Shown here: piece after piece, positions 17,510 through 26,926 of the stretch
How the letters are laid out: the number at the start of each line of letters is the position of its first letter
Position numbering within the stretch: the stretch's first letter is position 1
Assembly (NCBI GenBank): GCA_018993265.1
Contig: JAGKSW010000113.1
Coordinates: 1 to 64,000 of the forward strand
DNA: 64,000 bases
Direction of reading: 5' to 3'
Source of the DNA: Nostoc sp. TH1S01
GTDB taxonomy: Bacteria > Cyanobacteriota > Cyanobacteriia > Cyanobacteriales > Nostocaceae
Made by a program: the position numbers and the translations under genes
Notes under the pieces: generated by a model
Told to the model about the DNA's origin: nothing
What the model saw: only the letters and a program-made list of their open reading frames with translations
Databases searched by the model: none

Positions 17510-19582
17510 TTATGTTTGAGAGCGTTCTACTATACCAATAAACGCATCTTCTAAAGAAAAAGGTACGGGGCGGAGAGAATGAACTTGAATTTGATTGGCT
17601 TTTAATAGTTGAGTTATTTTGTTGATTTCTTGTTCAGGGTTATCTAAAACAACGTGTAAACTATTAGCAAAAATCGAGATTCTCCAAGAGTCGAAGTGTT
17701 GTTTGAGTAATTTGGAAGCTGCTTGATTTTGATTAACAATAATTTCGATTAATTTGCCTGGTTGGGAAGCTTTAATTGAACTGGGTGAACCTTCGGCGAC
17801 GGTTTCACCTGCAACCATAAAACTCATACGGTTACACTGTTCGGCTTCTTCTAAATAGTGAGTTGTGACTAAAATAGCTGTACCGTTGCGGGCGAAATCA
17901 TTAATCAGTTTCCAAAACTGGCGACGCGCCAAGGGATCTACGCCCGATGTCGGTTCATCTAAAAATAAAATATCTGGTTCGTGCATCACGGAAGCACCGA
18001 AAGCTACGCGCTGTTTCCAACCTCCTGGTAATTGTCCGGTGACGAGATTTTCTTGTCCTTCTAAGCCACAGGTAGCTATTACCCAATCAATTTTTTCTCG
18101 CCGCAGTTTGCGTGGTACACCGTAAACTCCACTATAAAATTCCAGGTTTTGCAGAATGGTTAAATCATCGTAGAGGGTGAATTTCTGACTCATGTACCCA
18201 ATGCGTCGCCGTAAGTCTGCACTCCGCAGATTTCCCGTCTCACCACCCAGAGAAATTTGTCCACCACTGGCTTCTAACAGTCCGCACAACATTTTAATTG
18301 TGGTGGTTTTTCCTGCACCGTTCGCACCTAATAACCCAAATATTTCCCCGTAACGCACCTCAACATTCACATCTTTGACAGCGCGGAATTTACCAAAAAC
18401 CCGACTCAGTTTGTGGGCGTATATCGCTATTTCTGAGTGCTGGGTACTGAGTGCTGAGTGCTGAGTGCTGAGTGCTGAGTTTTGAGTGCTGAGTGCTGAG
18501 TGCTGAGTGCTGGGTGCTGAGTCAACACTTCTCCCTTGTCCCCCCTCTCCCCCAACTCCCCACTCCCAACTCCCCACTCCCCTTTTCCGCGAACGAGGAA
18601 AGGGAAAAAACTGCGGTACAGAACCTTGTTGACGCAGGCGGGTGACAAAGACGTTTTCTAATGTGGGTTCGCCACGTTCGATGCTGCTGGGTATGGATAA
18701 ATCATGTTGTTGCAAGAGTTGGCGGACTTCTGTTTCTCCCGCATCTAAATTTGGGACGAGGACATCTAAGCGATCGCCAAAAATCTGCACATCTATAATA
18801 TTGTTTTGTGCAGTCTGGGAAAGTATCTCTTCGGTGGCTGTTAAATTGGCGGTTCGCACTTCCAAGCGATGCAAGCCCAAGTTAGCGCGTAAGTCTGCGG
18901 GTGTGCCAATTTCATGAATTTGCCCACTGTACATCAAAGCCACACGGTGACAGCGTTCGGCTTCGTCGAGGTAAGGTGTCGCCACAACAATTGTCATCCC
19001 TTCGGCGGAAAGTTCCGCTAACACATCCCAAAATTCTCGCCGGGAAACGGGATCAACGCCAGTGGTAGGTTCATCTAACAATAAAACTTCTGGCTGAGAA
19101 ACTAAAGCACAACACAATGCCAGCTTTTGTTTCATTCCTCCAGACAATTGTCCCGCCAAGCGATCGCCAAATCTATCTAAATTCATTAATTTTAAATATT
19201 TCTGGCGGCGTTGTACTAACATATCATCTGCTACTTGCCGCAAACCTGCTGCATAACGCAGATTTTCATCAATACTCAAGTCTAAATACAGCGAAAACTG
19301 TTGAGTAAGATAACCCGTGATTAACCTTGCATCTCGCGCAGGCTGTCCAAATATCTGCACTTCCCCGGCGGTTGCTTCCATCACGCCGCCCAAGATGTGA
19401 AAGGTGGTGGTTTTCCCCGCCCCATCAGGGCCGATGAGTCCAAACATCTCGCTTTTTTGGACGCTAAAATCAATGCCTCGAACGGCTGCTAAGTTGCCAT
19501 AGTGTTTGTGTAATGCTTGTACTTTGATGGCGGTTGTGGTGGGGCTGGATGATGGCGGTAAGATGGTGAGTGGCTGTGTCAT
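17510..19582 (-). CDS. dual ABC exporter ATPase (YbhF-like) with repeat-derived linker
   Basis: A 690-residue protein with two nucleotide-binding domains. NBD1 (about 15-320) has Walker A GPDGAGKTT, signature LSGGMKQKL and Walker B VLLLDEPTTGVD, but its H-loop reads VATPYLDEAE with Pro where the switch His is expected. NBD2 (about 385-690) has GANGAGKTT, a changed signature LPGGWKQRV, ILFLDEPTSGVD and an intact TTHYLEEAE. The two composite ATP sites are therefore unequal. Residues about 326-384 form a low-complexity linker made of STQHSAL-type heptads and GVGSWEWGVG; it is encoded by dispersed repeats (heptamer TGAGTGC, about 13 copies at 18433-18522) and accounts for the length excess over E. 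coli YbhF (about 578). The operon is MFP-ATPase-permease-permease. Confidence 0.88.
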   Translation of the reverse strand: MTQPLTILPPSSSPTTTAIKVQALHKHYGNLAAVRGIDFSVQKSEMFGLIGPDGAGKTTTFHILGGVMEATAGEVQIFGQPARDARLITGYLTQQFSLYLDLSIDENLRYAAGLRQVADDMLVQRRQKYLKLMNLDRFGDRLAGQLSGGMKQKLALCCALVSQPEVLLLDEPTTGVDPVSRREFWDVLAELSAEGMTIVVATPYLDEAERCHRVALMYSGQIHEIGTPADLRANLGLHRLEVRTANLTATEEILSQTAQNNIIDVQIFGDRLDVLVPNLDAGETEVRQLLQQHDLSIPSSIERGEPTLENVFVTRLRQQGSVPQFFPFPRSRKRGVGSWEWGVGGEGGQGRSVDSAPSTQHSALSTQNSALSTQHSALSTQHSEIAIYAHKLSRVFGKFRAVKDVNVEVRYGEIFGLLGANGAGKTTTIKMLCGLLEASGGQISLGGETGNLRSADLRRRIGYMSQKFTLYDDLTILQNLEFYSGVYGVPRKLRREKIDWVIATCGLEGQENLVTGQLPGGWKQRVAFGASVMHEPDILFLDEPTSGVDPLARRQFWKLINDFARNGTAILVTTHYLEEAEQCNRMSFMVAGETVAEGSPSSIKASQPGKLIEIIVNQNQAASKLLKQHFDSWRISIFANSLHVVLDNPEQEINKITQLLKANQIQVHSLRPVPFSLEDAFIGIVERSQT
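18433..18595. repeat. heptamer STRR-like tandem repeat plus ACTCCCC repeat inside a coding region
   Basis: About 13 tandem copies of TGAGTGC (with variants TGGGTAC, TGAGTTT, TGGGTGC) span 18433-18522, followed by a pyrimidine-rich AACTCCCCACTCCC block to 18595. Both families are otherwise intergenic in this window. Here they lie in frame in the exporter ATPase and encode its inter-domain linker. Confidence 0.88.
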
Positions 19583-19681
19583 AATTTTTTCACGCAGAGA
19601 CGCAAAGGCGCAGAGAGAGTTTTGGGAGGTTGATTCTGTTTAGCGAACATACTCTTGATTCATCAAATTCTTTTCTAGCCT

Positions 19682-21058
19682 CTAGCCCCTAGTCTCTAGC
19701 CCCTTCAACTGAATCTCTGCATCAGCCGGCATTCCAATTTTGGCGCAGGGTAAGTCTGATTGGGCGTAGGGATTTTCGGGGTTAAAGCAACCATCGGGGT
19801 TTGTGACTTCGACGCGAATACCAACTACTTGTCTGACTCTATCTTTTTGGAAGTAAATATTTTCTGGTGTAAAGGAAGCTTGGGGATCAATGGCAATGAC
19901 TTTGCCTTGCAAGGGTTTGTTTGGTGCAGAGTCTAGGATAATTTTTGTGGTTTGTCCTAAGCGCACTTTGCCAATATCGCCTTCGGGAATAAAACCGCGA
20001 AAATACAATGTTTTGGGGTCAACAATGGTCAAAATCTTCGTTTGGCTGTTAACTACTGCCCCTGGTTCGGCACTCCGGGCTGTAACTACGCCATCTATCG
20101 GGCTGAGGACGTTTAAATCTTTTTTAGAGTCGGCAATTTGGGTGAGGATTTGTTGTTTGGCGGCTTGGGCATCTTTGACTTTAGCTTGTGCAGATTTGAC
20201 TTTAGCTTGTGCAGATTTGAGTTGGGCAGTGCTTTGCTGCTGCTTGCGGACTAAGGCTGTTAACTGGGCGTTGCGAATATCGGGGTTAAAGCCTGTGGTT
20301 TTGGCTTGGGTTAGCGCCCCTTCAACTGCACTTAACTGCTGATTTGCGGCGTTAACTGCCGCTTGTCGTGCTTCTAAGGTGGCTATGGCTGTGTCCAGGG
20401 TGGTTTGGGCTTGGTCGAATTGTTGTTGATTAATCGCGCCTTCTTTGACTAATTTGGCATAGCGATCGCGGTTGACTCGTGCTAAATTTACTTCTGCTGT
20501 TGCTTGTTTAACTTGGGCTTCTGCTTGCACTAATATCGCTTTGGCGGCGGCAACGTTCGATTGTGCTTGCTCAATTCTGCCTTGAGTGTCGCCTTGAGAT
20601 TGGCGCAAGTTTAGTTTAGCTTCGTTAATTTGGCTGGTAATTTCCTGAATTTCTCTTTCTACTCGCTCTACATCGGAAATTGCTTGCTGTTCATCCGATT
20701 CAGCCGATGCTATCCTCGCTTCTGCACCACGCAATTGGTCTTGTAGGAGTTGGTCATCGCTGTCATCCATCCTGATTAATTCTTGCCCCTTTTTGACTGC
20801 CGTCCCTTCTCGCATGGCAATTGACTCTATTCTGCCCGAACGCTTCACTCCAATCTCGGTTTCGTAACCCTCAATTCGACCGCTAACTTTCAGGATGTTT
20901 GTTGCACCTTGGGGTTGACTGTGCCAGACTGCATAGCCAATACCACCAATTACCAGCACACCTCCAATTAACAAAGGTATTGGTTTCTTATGACGCTGCG
21001 GTTTGGATACTGGGACATTTGTAAGACTTTCCGGGGGGATTGGGGCAGTCTGAGTCAT
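19682..21058 (-). CDS. HlyD-family membrane fusion protein (YbhG-like)
   Basis: A 458-residue periplasmic adaptor that should link the exporter to an outer-membrane channel. One N-terminal anchor helix (IPLLIGGVLVIGGIGYAVW, about 27-45) is followed by a lipoyl half (VSGRIEGYETEIGVKRSGRI and MREGTAVKKGQELIRMDDSD), a very long Ala/Gln-rich coiled-coil hairpin (about 100-310), then the second lipoyl half (LSPIDGVVTARSAEPGAVV) and a beta-barrel (FRGFIPEGDIGKVRLGQTTK). The last residues (LKGLETRG) and the stop are encoded by a dispersed CTAGCCTCTAGCCCC repeat, so the original C-terminus has probably been replaced. It is the first gene of the exporter operon, divergent from the TetR gene. Confidence 0.9.
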   Translation of the reverse strand: MTQTAPIPPESLTNVPVSKPQRHKKPIPLLIGGVLVIGGIGYAVWHSQPQGATNILKVSGRIEGYETEIGVKRSGRIESIAMREGTAVKKGQELIRMDDSDDQLLQDQLRGAEARIASAESDEQQAISDVERVEREIQEITSQINEAKLNLRQSQGDTQGRIEQAQSNVAAAKAILVQAEAQVKQATAEVNLARVNRDRYAKLVKEGAINQQQFDQAQTTLDTAIATLEARQAAVNAANQQLSAVEGALTQAKTTGFNPDIRNAQLTALVRKQQQSTAQLKSAQAKVKSAQAKVKDAQAAKQQILTQIADSKKDLNVLSPIDGVVTARSAEPGAVVNSQTKILTIVDPKTLYFRGFIPEGDIGKVRLGQTTKIILDSAPNKPLQGKVIAIDPQASFTPENIYFQKDRVRQVVGIRVEVTNPDGCFNPENPYAQSDLPCAKIGMPADAEIQLKGLETRG

Positions 21059-21091
21059 AGTAGCATCCTGGATGATGAAAATATTTTGGTC

Positions 21092-21116
21092 ATCATACTA
21101 GACTGTCCAGTATGAT
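21092..21116. promoter_or_regulatory. palindromic operator for the TetR regulator
   Basis: ATCATACT - AGACTGTCC - AGTATGAT: 8-bp perfect arms, with GAC/GTC pairing again inside, giving a 25-bp near-palindrome centred in the 91-bp gap between the divergent HlyD and TetR genes. Size and position are those of a TetR-family operator controlling both promoters. Confidence 0.75.
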
Positions 21117-21149
21117 ATAGCAAGAGATACGCAAAAAAATTTACTTTTC

Positions 21150-21773
21150 ATGCCTCATACCTCTATATTTCCACTGGACATTGTGTTACCTGCAATTACC
21201 CAAAAACAAGAACAAATCTTGCAAGGTGCAATTCGGGTATTTTTGCGCGAAGGTTACGCCAAAACCAGTATGGATAGGGTCAGTGCAGAGGCTGGAGTTT
21301 CTAAACAAACAATTTACAGCCACTTTAAAGACAAAGAAGGGCTGTTTAAAGCGTTAATGGAAAGGTTAACGCTCACTTGCTTTCAAAGTATTTTTGCTAA
21401 CACAGAATTACAAGGTGAACCTGCAAGTTTATTGCGTCAAGTTGGTGAAACTTACTTAACTAAAGTTGCCGATAATCCTGATTATTTGGCATTGTTGCGC
21501 TTGATTATTACTGAGGCACAAAACTTTCCCGAACTCGCCAAACTTTATAATCAAACAGTTGTCCAACGCGGTCGGTTTTTGCTGAGTCAATATTTTGCGT
21601 CCCATCCAGAATTAGGTATTACAGACCCAGAAGCGATCGCACATATTTTTATGGGTTCGCTAGTTTCCTATGTAATTGTACAGGAAATACTGTATGGAAA
21701 AGAACTTGCTTCTTTATCACGCGATCGCTTGTTAGATAGTTTGATGAATTTGGTTATGAGCCAGTCTAAATAA
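21150..21773 (+). CDS. TetR/AcrR-family regulator of the exporter operon
   Basis: A 207-residue repressor. The N-terminal helix-turn-helix is clear at about residues 18-65: EQILQGAIRVFLREGYAKTS, MDRVSAEAGVSKQTIYSHFK and DKEGLFKALM. The C-terminal part is an all-helical ligand and dimerisation domain with a TetR_C-like segment (DPEAIAHIFMGSLVSYVIVQ). It is divergent from the HlyD-ATPase-permease operon with a palindromic site between them, the same arrangement as E. coli CecR with YbhGFSR. It probably represses the operon and is released by an exported compound; the ligand is unknown. Confidence 0.87.
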   Translation: MPHTSIFPLDIVLPAITQKQEQILQGAIRVFLREGYAKTSMDRVSAEAGVSKQTIYSHFKDKEGLFKALMERLTLTCFQSIFANTELQGEPASLLRQVGETYLTKVADNPDYLALLRLIITEAQNFPELAKLYNQTVVQRGRFLLSQYFASHPELGITDPEAIAHIFMGSLVSYVIVQEILYGKELASLSRDRLLDSLMNLVMSQSK

Positions 21774-21974
21774 ATTTAGTTTTGTAGTTATTTGGGCTGA
21801 TTTACCATACAACATACTGAATTGATATTTCCTACCTACTTGTACAAATAGTTCAGAGGGAGCCTTTCTGGAATTTCCCCGTTAAATTTGGTAGTCAATG
21901 TTGCAAATTTTAGCGATAACTAGCCATTTTCAAAGTTAGAGCTAATAGTATGACTATGTTTTAGCGGTATAAAT

Positions 21975-23711
21975 ATGCCTCAAAAGTTTTACGTAAATCC
22001 TTTAACCGGAAATAGTAGTAATCCAGGTAGCCAGCAAGCGCCATTTAAAACCATTACCCAAGCTCTCAAGGTTGCCACACCTGATACCATTATTCAACTC
22101 ACGGATGGAAATTACAGCGTAGCTAGTGGAGAAGTTTTTCCCTTAACCATTTCGTCTGGGGTCAAACTCATTGGTAACGAAGCCAACAAAGGAAGCAATA
22201 TTTTAATTGAAGGTAGTGGTAATTACCTCAGCCGGACTTTTGCTGGTCAAAACGTCACCTTTGTGATGCTGGATAATGCAGAACTCCGAGGAGTAACTGT
22301 CACAAACCCAGCTTCTCGCGGTAGCGGTGTTTGGTCAGAATCAACTACTCCGACCATTGCCAATTGCACCTTCAAAAATTGTAAGCGTGAGGGAGTATTC
22401 GCTACGGGTGATGCGAATCCAGTGATTCAAGGTAATGTATTTACAGAGAATGCAGCCAATGGAATTGCGATCGCTAAAAATTCCAAAGGTCAAATTCAAG
22501 ATAATACCTGCATTAAAACAGGTTTTGGCATTGCTATTAGTGATACAGCCTCACCCACACTGTTAAATAACAAATTTACCGAAAATCGTTCTGGCATCGT
22601 TGTTTCTGGTAGCGCCCGCCCCGTATTACGTAACAATGTTAGTGAAAATAATACCGATGATGGTCTGACTGTAATTGCCACCGCTCTACCAGATTTAGGC
22701 AGTGCTTCCAGTTCCGGCGGCAACACTTTCCGCAATAACGGGAAATTCGACTTACAAAATGCCAGTTCCAATAAACTAATTTCCGTTGGTAATCAAATTG
22801 ACCCCAGCAAAGTCAGCGGTAATATCGAGTTTGCTAACACTCCAGTTCCCACACCCACGCCAGTACCAAATCCAACGCCAACCCCTACCCCAGTACCTAC
22901 ACCAGTCCCAACACCCACGCCTACTCCTGTACCTACACCAGTCCCGACTCCAACACCCACACCAAACCCTGTACCCACCCCAACACCTACACCCACTCCT
23001 GTACCCGTTCCTATACCCATACCTACACCAACACCAGACCCAGAACCAGAGCCGGAACCAGAACCTCTGCCAACACCCACACCAAACCCTGTACCCACAC
23101 CAACACCAACACCAACGCCAGCTCCTATCGACTTAAGCGATATTAGTAATCATTGGGCAGCAGCCTTTATTCGGGAATTAGTCCGACAAGGTATAGTTAA
23201 TGGTTTCCCAGACCGCACCTTTAGACCAGATGCAACGATGACAAGGGCGCAGTATGCAGCATTAATTGTCAAAGCTTTTGCACCATCCTCAAAGCGGACG
23301 GCAACTCAATTTAAAGATGTAGCAGCTAACTTCTGGGCAGCTAAAGTCATTCAGCAAGCTTATCAAGGTCAATTCCTTTCTGGTTTCCCAGATAATACAT
23401 TCCGTCCTAACCAAAATATCCAGCGCGTACAAGTTCTGGTTTCTCTCGTAAATGGACTAGGGTTAGGCACATCTGGTAATGTTGCCAACGCTATCAAAAT
23501 TTTTGATGACCAAGCTAAAATTCCTGACTATGCCAAAGATGAGGTAGCAAAAGCAATAAACAAGAGAATTATTGTCAATCATCCCAACCTGAAGCAACTC
23601 AACCCTACCCGCGATGCCACAAGGGCGGAGGTAGCGGTGATGGTTTATCAAGCTTTGGTCGATGCTGGTCGTGTAGCGGCGATTAATTCGCAATATATTG
23701 TGAATGGTTAA
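21975..23711 (+). CDS. DUF1565 beta-helix protein with Pro-Thr linker and SLH domains
   Basis: A 578-residue probable surface protein. Residues 1-285 match DUF1565 ([20 protein letters not shown], then [18 protein letters not shown]) and continue as a right-handed beta-helix with repeated NxFxxNxxxGI turns. Residues about 288-385 form a (PT)PTPVPTP linker with one acidic block ([12 protein letters not shown]). Residues about 390-578 hold three SLH domains ([71 protein letters not shown]), which in cyanobacteria bind peptidoglycan or pyruvylated polymers, often in porins. No normal signal peptide is visible at the N-terminus ([10 protein letters not shown]), which is odd for an SLH protein. 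Confidence 0.82.
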   Translation: MPQKFYVNPLTGNSSNPGSQQAPFKTITQALKVATPDTIIQLTDGNYSVASGEVFPLTISSGVKLIGNEANKGSNILIEGSGNYLSRTFAGQNVTFVMLDNAELRGVTVTNPASRGSGVWSESTTPTIANCTFKNCKREGVFATGDANPVIQGNVFTENAANGIAIAKNSKGQIQDNTCIKTGFGIAISDTASPTLLNNKFTENRSGIVVSGSARPVLRNNVSENNTDDGLTVIATALPDLGSASSSGGNTFRNNGKFDLQNASSNKLISVGNQIDPSKVSGNIEFANTPVPTPTPVPNPTPTPTPVPTPVPTPTPTPVPTPVPTPTPTPNPVPTPTPTPTPVPVPIPIPTPTPDPEPEPEPEPLPTPTPNPVPTPTPTPTPAPIDLSDISNHWAAAFIRELVRQGIVNGFPDRTFRPDATMTRAQYAALIVKAFAPSSKRTATQFKDVAANFWAAKVIQQAYQGQFLSGFPDNTFRPNQNIQRVQVLVSLVNGLGLGTSGNVANAIKIFDDQAKIPDYAKDEVAKAINKRIIVNHPNLKQLNPTRDATRAEVAVMVYQALVDAGRVAAINSQYIVNG

Positions 23712-23769
23712 TTGATAAACACAGGGGTGTAGAGGCGTAAGGTAAGAAAGGTCTAAAAAACACTAATAC

Positions 23770-23880
23770 CTAGTACAGGTCGGCGGAAATAAAGCACCCA
23801 TTATAAATTGCTGAAAAGCTCATTCTAAGGGCTTCTTCATTTCATACTTCAGACTTCATACTTCAGCCTTTTTGTACTAG
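23770..23880. repeat. 111-bp MITE-like repeat, copy 1
   Basis: The element begins CTAGTACA and ends TGTACTAG, a perfect 8-bp terminal inverted repeat. Inside are CGGCGGAAATAAAGCACCC, ATTATAAATTGCTGAAAAGC and CTTCAGACTTCATACTTCAG. A second 111-bp copy lies at 58828-58938 with only scattered differences. It has no coding capacity and looks like a small non-autonomous mobile element. Confidence 0.8.
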
Positions 23881-23927
23881 CCTCTAGCCTCTCATCCCTG
23901 TCCCATTCACGCAGTCTATAATGTTTT

Positions 23928-24167
23928 ATGTCTGAACAAAAACCTTTAAATCCTTGGGACTATAAACCTTGGTGGTGTCAACCTTGGTCTATAGTCTTAA
24001 CATCTGTAATCTTGATTAGTGGTAGTTGGTTCCTATTTAAAATTATTTGGCTCACAATTCTTGTGTCTATTCCTGTACTCACTTGGATGGGCTTTTTTGT
24101 GTTTATTTGGCCCCAGTTAATGATTCGCAGTGGAATTTTGGAATCATATCAAAAGGAAAATTCTTAA
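23928..24167 (+). CDS. small cyanobacterial membrane protein
   Basis: A 79-residue protein. The N-terminus is Trp/Pro-rich (PLNPWDYKPWWCQPWSIVLT) and two hydrophobic helices follow (about 22-41 and 44-63), then WPQLMIRSGILESYQ. It resembles uncharacterised conserved proteins of cyanobacteria (possibly DUF6737, from memory and not verified). It is convergent with the NTPase gene at 24198. No function is inferred. Confidence 0.68.
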   Translation: MSEQKPLNPWDYKPWWCQPWSIVLTSVILISGSWFLFKIIWLTILVSIPVLTWMGFFVFIWPQLMIRSGILESYQKENS

Positions 24168-24197
24168 GAGGTTATCTGTAGCTAGCAATTGGGAAAG

Positions 24198-24737
24198 TTA
24201 GTGTACATTTTTAAACATATTCCCATTTTCCATTAGTTCCAAAAATTGCGAAATCTGTTGACTTGAGCGAATGTGATAGACATTTTTGGTGCTTTGAGCC
24301 TGCTTGATGTACTCACGATATTTTGGGGTTAAATATTTATGACATAACCAAAGTGCGCGGTAGCTACTCAGGGAACTCTTTAATATTGGACTATTTTGCG
24401 GCCAGCCTTCTGGCGGTTGAAAGTAACCTGTGATGAATCTTTTAGTTACCCACCAAAAATGCATATATAGGGGTAAATCTACATAAACCAAAGTATCCGC
24501 TTCATCCAATCGTGGCCATAGGGTTTCCATACTGCCAAACCCATCAATAACCCATCGGTCACTGGTTAAAATCTGCTGATGGGCGTACTTATAATCTTCA
24601 TGGGAAACTTCAGCACCTCCTGGTTGAAATTTAACCTTGTCCAAGACGTGAAGTGGCAAACCAGTGATTTGGGATAATCTCTTGCTGAGAGTTGATTTAC
24701 CGCCTCCAGCATTGCCAAACACTGCTACTTTTTTCAT
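24198..24737 (-). CDS. P-loop NTPase, adenylate-kinase-like (FlaR/topology-modulation type)
   Basis: A protein of about 179 residues with an N-terminal Walker A motif (VAVFGNAGGGKSTLSKRLS) and a nucleoside-monophosphate-kinase-like layout: LPLHVLDKVKF, DRWVIDGFGS with the Asp-Gly of a lid/NMP region, and LVYVDLPLYMHFWWVTKRFI. It belongs to the group often annotated as topology modulation protein or shikimate/adenylate-kinase-like; substrates are unknown. The start at MKKVAVFGN (24737) is chosen because the P-loop should be near the N-terminus; a start 17 codons upstream (24788) lies in repeat-like sequence. It follows PBP2 on the same strand, but the roles are not obviously linked. Confidence 0.75.
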   Translation of the reverse strand: MKKVAVFGNAGGGKSTLSKRLSQITGLPLHVLDKVKFQPGGAEVSHEDYKYAHQQILTSDRWVIDGFGSMETLWPRLDEADTLVYVDLPLYMHFWWVTKRFITGYFQPPEGWPQNSPILKSSLSSYRALWLCHKYLTPKYREYIKQAQSTKNVYHIRSSQQISQFLELMENGNMFKNVH

Positions 24738-24836
24738 CTTCACTATCCTTTGAGTGATAATTTTTTGGTGGAGACTGTCATTGGTCATTTGTTCTTTGTC
24801 CTTTGTAAATACAAATGACCAATGACTAATTTCGTA

Positions 24837-26678
24837 TTAGTCGCCGTTACCACCACTAGCGTTTTGAGAATTGGCTGATTCTGGTTTTTGATATTTACCT
24901 GGATACTTATGCTGGAAATATGCTTCCAACACTTGTAATACCATTGGGCCGCAGACTGTACCACCATGATCCCCGGAATTTTCGCCAAAGGCGACAACGG
25001 TAATTTCTGGGCGATCGCTTGGGGCATAAGCACCAAACCAAGTATGATTAGGCCGACCAATACCAGCTTCGGCTGTACCACTCTTACCAGAGGCTGGGGC
25101 AATGGTTGGTAGATTTAACCGCTTACCTGTACCTTCAGTAATTACCTTCCGTAGTCCATCGCGGAGGACGTTGATAGTTGACTGTTTCATATTTAAAGAT
25201 TCCCGCCAGCTTTTTGCTTCTTCGTTATCTTTCAAAAAGTGGGGCTTCACACGATAGCCACCATTGGCGGGAACAGAAAACATAATCGCTGATTGCAGCG
25301 GTGTTACTTGCAAAGCACCTTGACCAATAGACATATTAATTGTGTCGCCCACAGTCCAGGGAATCTTCCAAGCTTTTTGTTTCCAATTTTCATCGGGAAC
25401 CAAACCTCTAGATTCTTCGCTGGTGAACTCAATTCCAGTTTTGTGACCAAAACCGTACTTACGCGCCCATTCAATTAAAGTCGGGCCACCAACACCTTTA
25501 CCAACTTGATAAAAGAATGTATCACTACTCATAGCGATCGCTCTGGGAAATCCCAAAGGCCCAAACCCTGCGTGGTTCCATTCACCAAAAGTTACACCGC
25601 CAACAGTCAAGGAACCATAGGTTTGCAGCACTGTTCCAGGGGAAAATTTACCCGATTCCAAACCCGCCGTGGTTGTGACAATTTTGAAAGTACTCGCAGG
25701 CGGAAAAGCACTTAAAGCCCGATTGACTAGGGGATGGTCTTTACCTTGAACACTTTCCCAATCTTTTTGCGAGAGTTTTTGCTTAGAAAAAATATTCGGG
25801 TCGAAACCAGGATGAGACACCATCGCTAAAACTGCGCCGTTTCTGGGATCAAGGGCGACAATTGCACCTTGATACTTACCTAAAGCTTGGTCTGCTGCTT
25901 TTTGCAGTTCCCAATCTATAGTTAGGTGTAAATCTTTGCCAGATTTTGCTTGCTTTTCTCCCAAAATGCGGATTGGGCGGCCTGCGCCATCCACTTCCAC
26001 TTGCTGACCACCCCATTCGCCGCGTAAAGTCGTCTCATAAGCTTTTTCTATGCCCATCTGGCCAATCACATCACCCAGACGGTAGCCTTCTTTCTGCTTA
26101 TCTTTTAACTGTTCGGGGGTAAGTTCTCTTGTGTAACCCAGTATATGAGCTAATTCTTGACCATGTGGATAGTAGCGCACTGCATCTGTGTTAATTTCGA
26201 CATCTTTCAGTTCGCTTTCATACTCTTTTAAAGCCGTAATTTGGGCTACGCTGACATCACGCGCAATCCGAATCAAAGAAGCAGAGTTAGCGCCTGCTAC
26301 ATCTAGCTTATGTTCCATTTCTTCTTGCGGGATACCCAGAATTTTCGATAACCTTGGCCCGACAACTGACCAAGATGGTTTAGTATGCGCCATCGGCCAC
26401 AAATATACAGAATGGGGATATCGGGTAGTGGCTAATAGCTTACCATTCCGGTCAAAAATATTACCGCGTTCTGGTTGCTTAAGAATTGTGCGAACACGGT
26501 TAGATTCGGCACGTTTTCGCAGTTGAGATCCTTCCACAATTTGTAGGTATGCTAACCGTGCTTCAATTCCAGCCAAAGCCAATAAAGTGAATCCAATTAA
26601 GAATATGGACTGAATACCACGTCCGACAGTCCGCGTTTCTTTTCTACTATTCGATAAAGGTGATGTAAATAAAGCCAT
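24837..26678 (-). CDS. mrdA: penicillin-binding protein 2 (peptidoglycan transpeptidase)
   Basis: PBP2 is the class B transpeptidase that cross-links peptidoglycan in the elongasome with RodA. The 613-residue protein has one N-terminal membrane anchor (SIFLIGFTLLALAGIEARLA, about 24-43), a dimerisation domain with ERGNIFDRNGKLLATT and GHILGYTRELT-type ELAHILGYTRELTPEQLKD, and the transpeptidase domain with catalytic SxxK in PPASTFKIVT (Ser about 330), SxN-equivalent SSDTFF and KSGTAE. The C-terminus ends in a low-complexity Ser/Asn/Gly tail (NSQNASGGNGD). Length fits PBP2 (about 600-630). It is divergent from potA. Confidence 0.93.
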   Translation of the reverse strand: MALFTSPLSNSRKETRTVGRGIQSIFLIGFTLLALAGIEARLAYLQIVEGSQLRKRAESNRVRTILKQPERGNIFDRNGKLLATTRYPHSVYLWPMAHTKPSWSVVGPRLSKILGIPQEEMEHKLDVAGANSASLIRIARDVSVAQITALKEYESELKDVEINTDAVRYYPHGQELAHILGYTRELTPEQLKDKQKEGYRLGDVIGQMGIEKAYETTLRGEWGGQQVEVDGAGRPIRILGEKQAKSGKDLHLTIDWELQKAADQALGKYQGAIVALDPRNGAVLAMVSHPGFDPNIFSKQKLSQKDWESVQGKDHPLVNRALSAFPPASTFKIVTTTAGLESGKFSPGTVLQTYGSLTVGGVTFGEWNHAGFGPLGFPRAIAMSSDTFFYQVGKGVGGPTLIEWARKYGFGHKTGIEFTSEESRGLVPDENWKQKAWKIPWTVGDTINMSIGQGALQVTPLQSAIMFSVPANGGYRVKPHFLKDNEEAKSWRESLNMKQSTINVLRDGLRKVITEGTGKRLNLPTIAPASGKSGTAEAGIGRPNHTWFGAYAPSDRPEITVVAFGENSGDHGGTVCGPMVLQVLEAYFQHKYPGKYQKPESANSQNASGGNGD

Positions 26679-26926
26679 AAAGACAAATAATTTTAGATTT
26701 TAGATTGAATAATATACCTACGCTCCGCTCCCAAATCCCAACTCCTAACACTTGCTATAGAATGCCCGAAACTGACCCTTGATATTAAGCTTGTAACAAT
26801 CACAAACGTATATTCCCGATCTAGGGTTTTTGGCGGATACAATAAACCAAAGTGTTATTTAAGTCTGCTTAATAGGCTACATTCACGGAAACAATCAGGT
26901 TAAATCACAGCATTCTACTGAGGATT
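26679..26926. other. divergent promoter region of mrdA and potA
   Basis: 248 bp between divergent starts. No ORF or RNA gene is seen. It should contain both promoters; I could not pick a reliable -10/-35 pair or an NtcA site. Confidence 0.45.

Noticed and set aside
18427-18648. 73-codon minus-strand ORF
   Set aside because: A shifted-frame reading of the repeat block inside the exporter ATPase gene.
22793-23098. Glycine/valine-rich minus-strand ORF
   Set aside because: It is antisense to the (PT)PTPVPTP linker of the SLH protein, and its composition is explained by the repeat.
22786-23136. Second + strand ORF across the same linker
   Set aside because: A frame shadow of the Pro-Thr repeat.
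24785-25102. 105-codon minus-strand ORF
   Set aside because: It overlaps the 3' end of mrdA in another frame and has no similarity to a known family.
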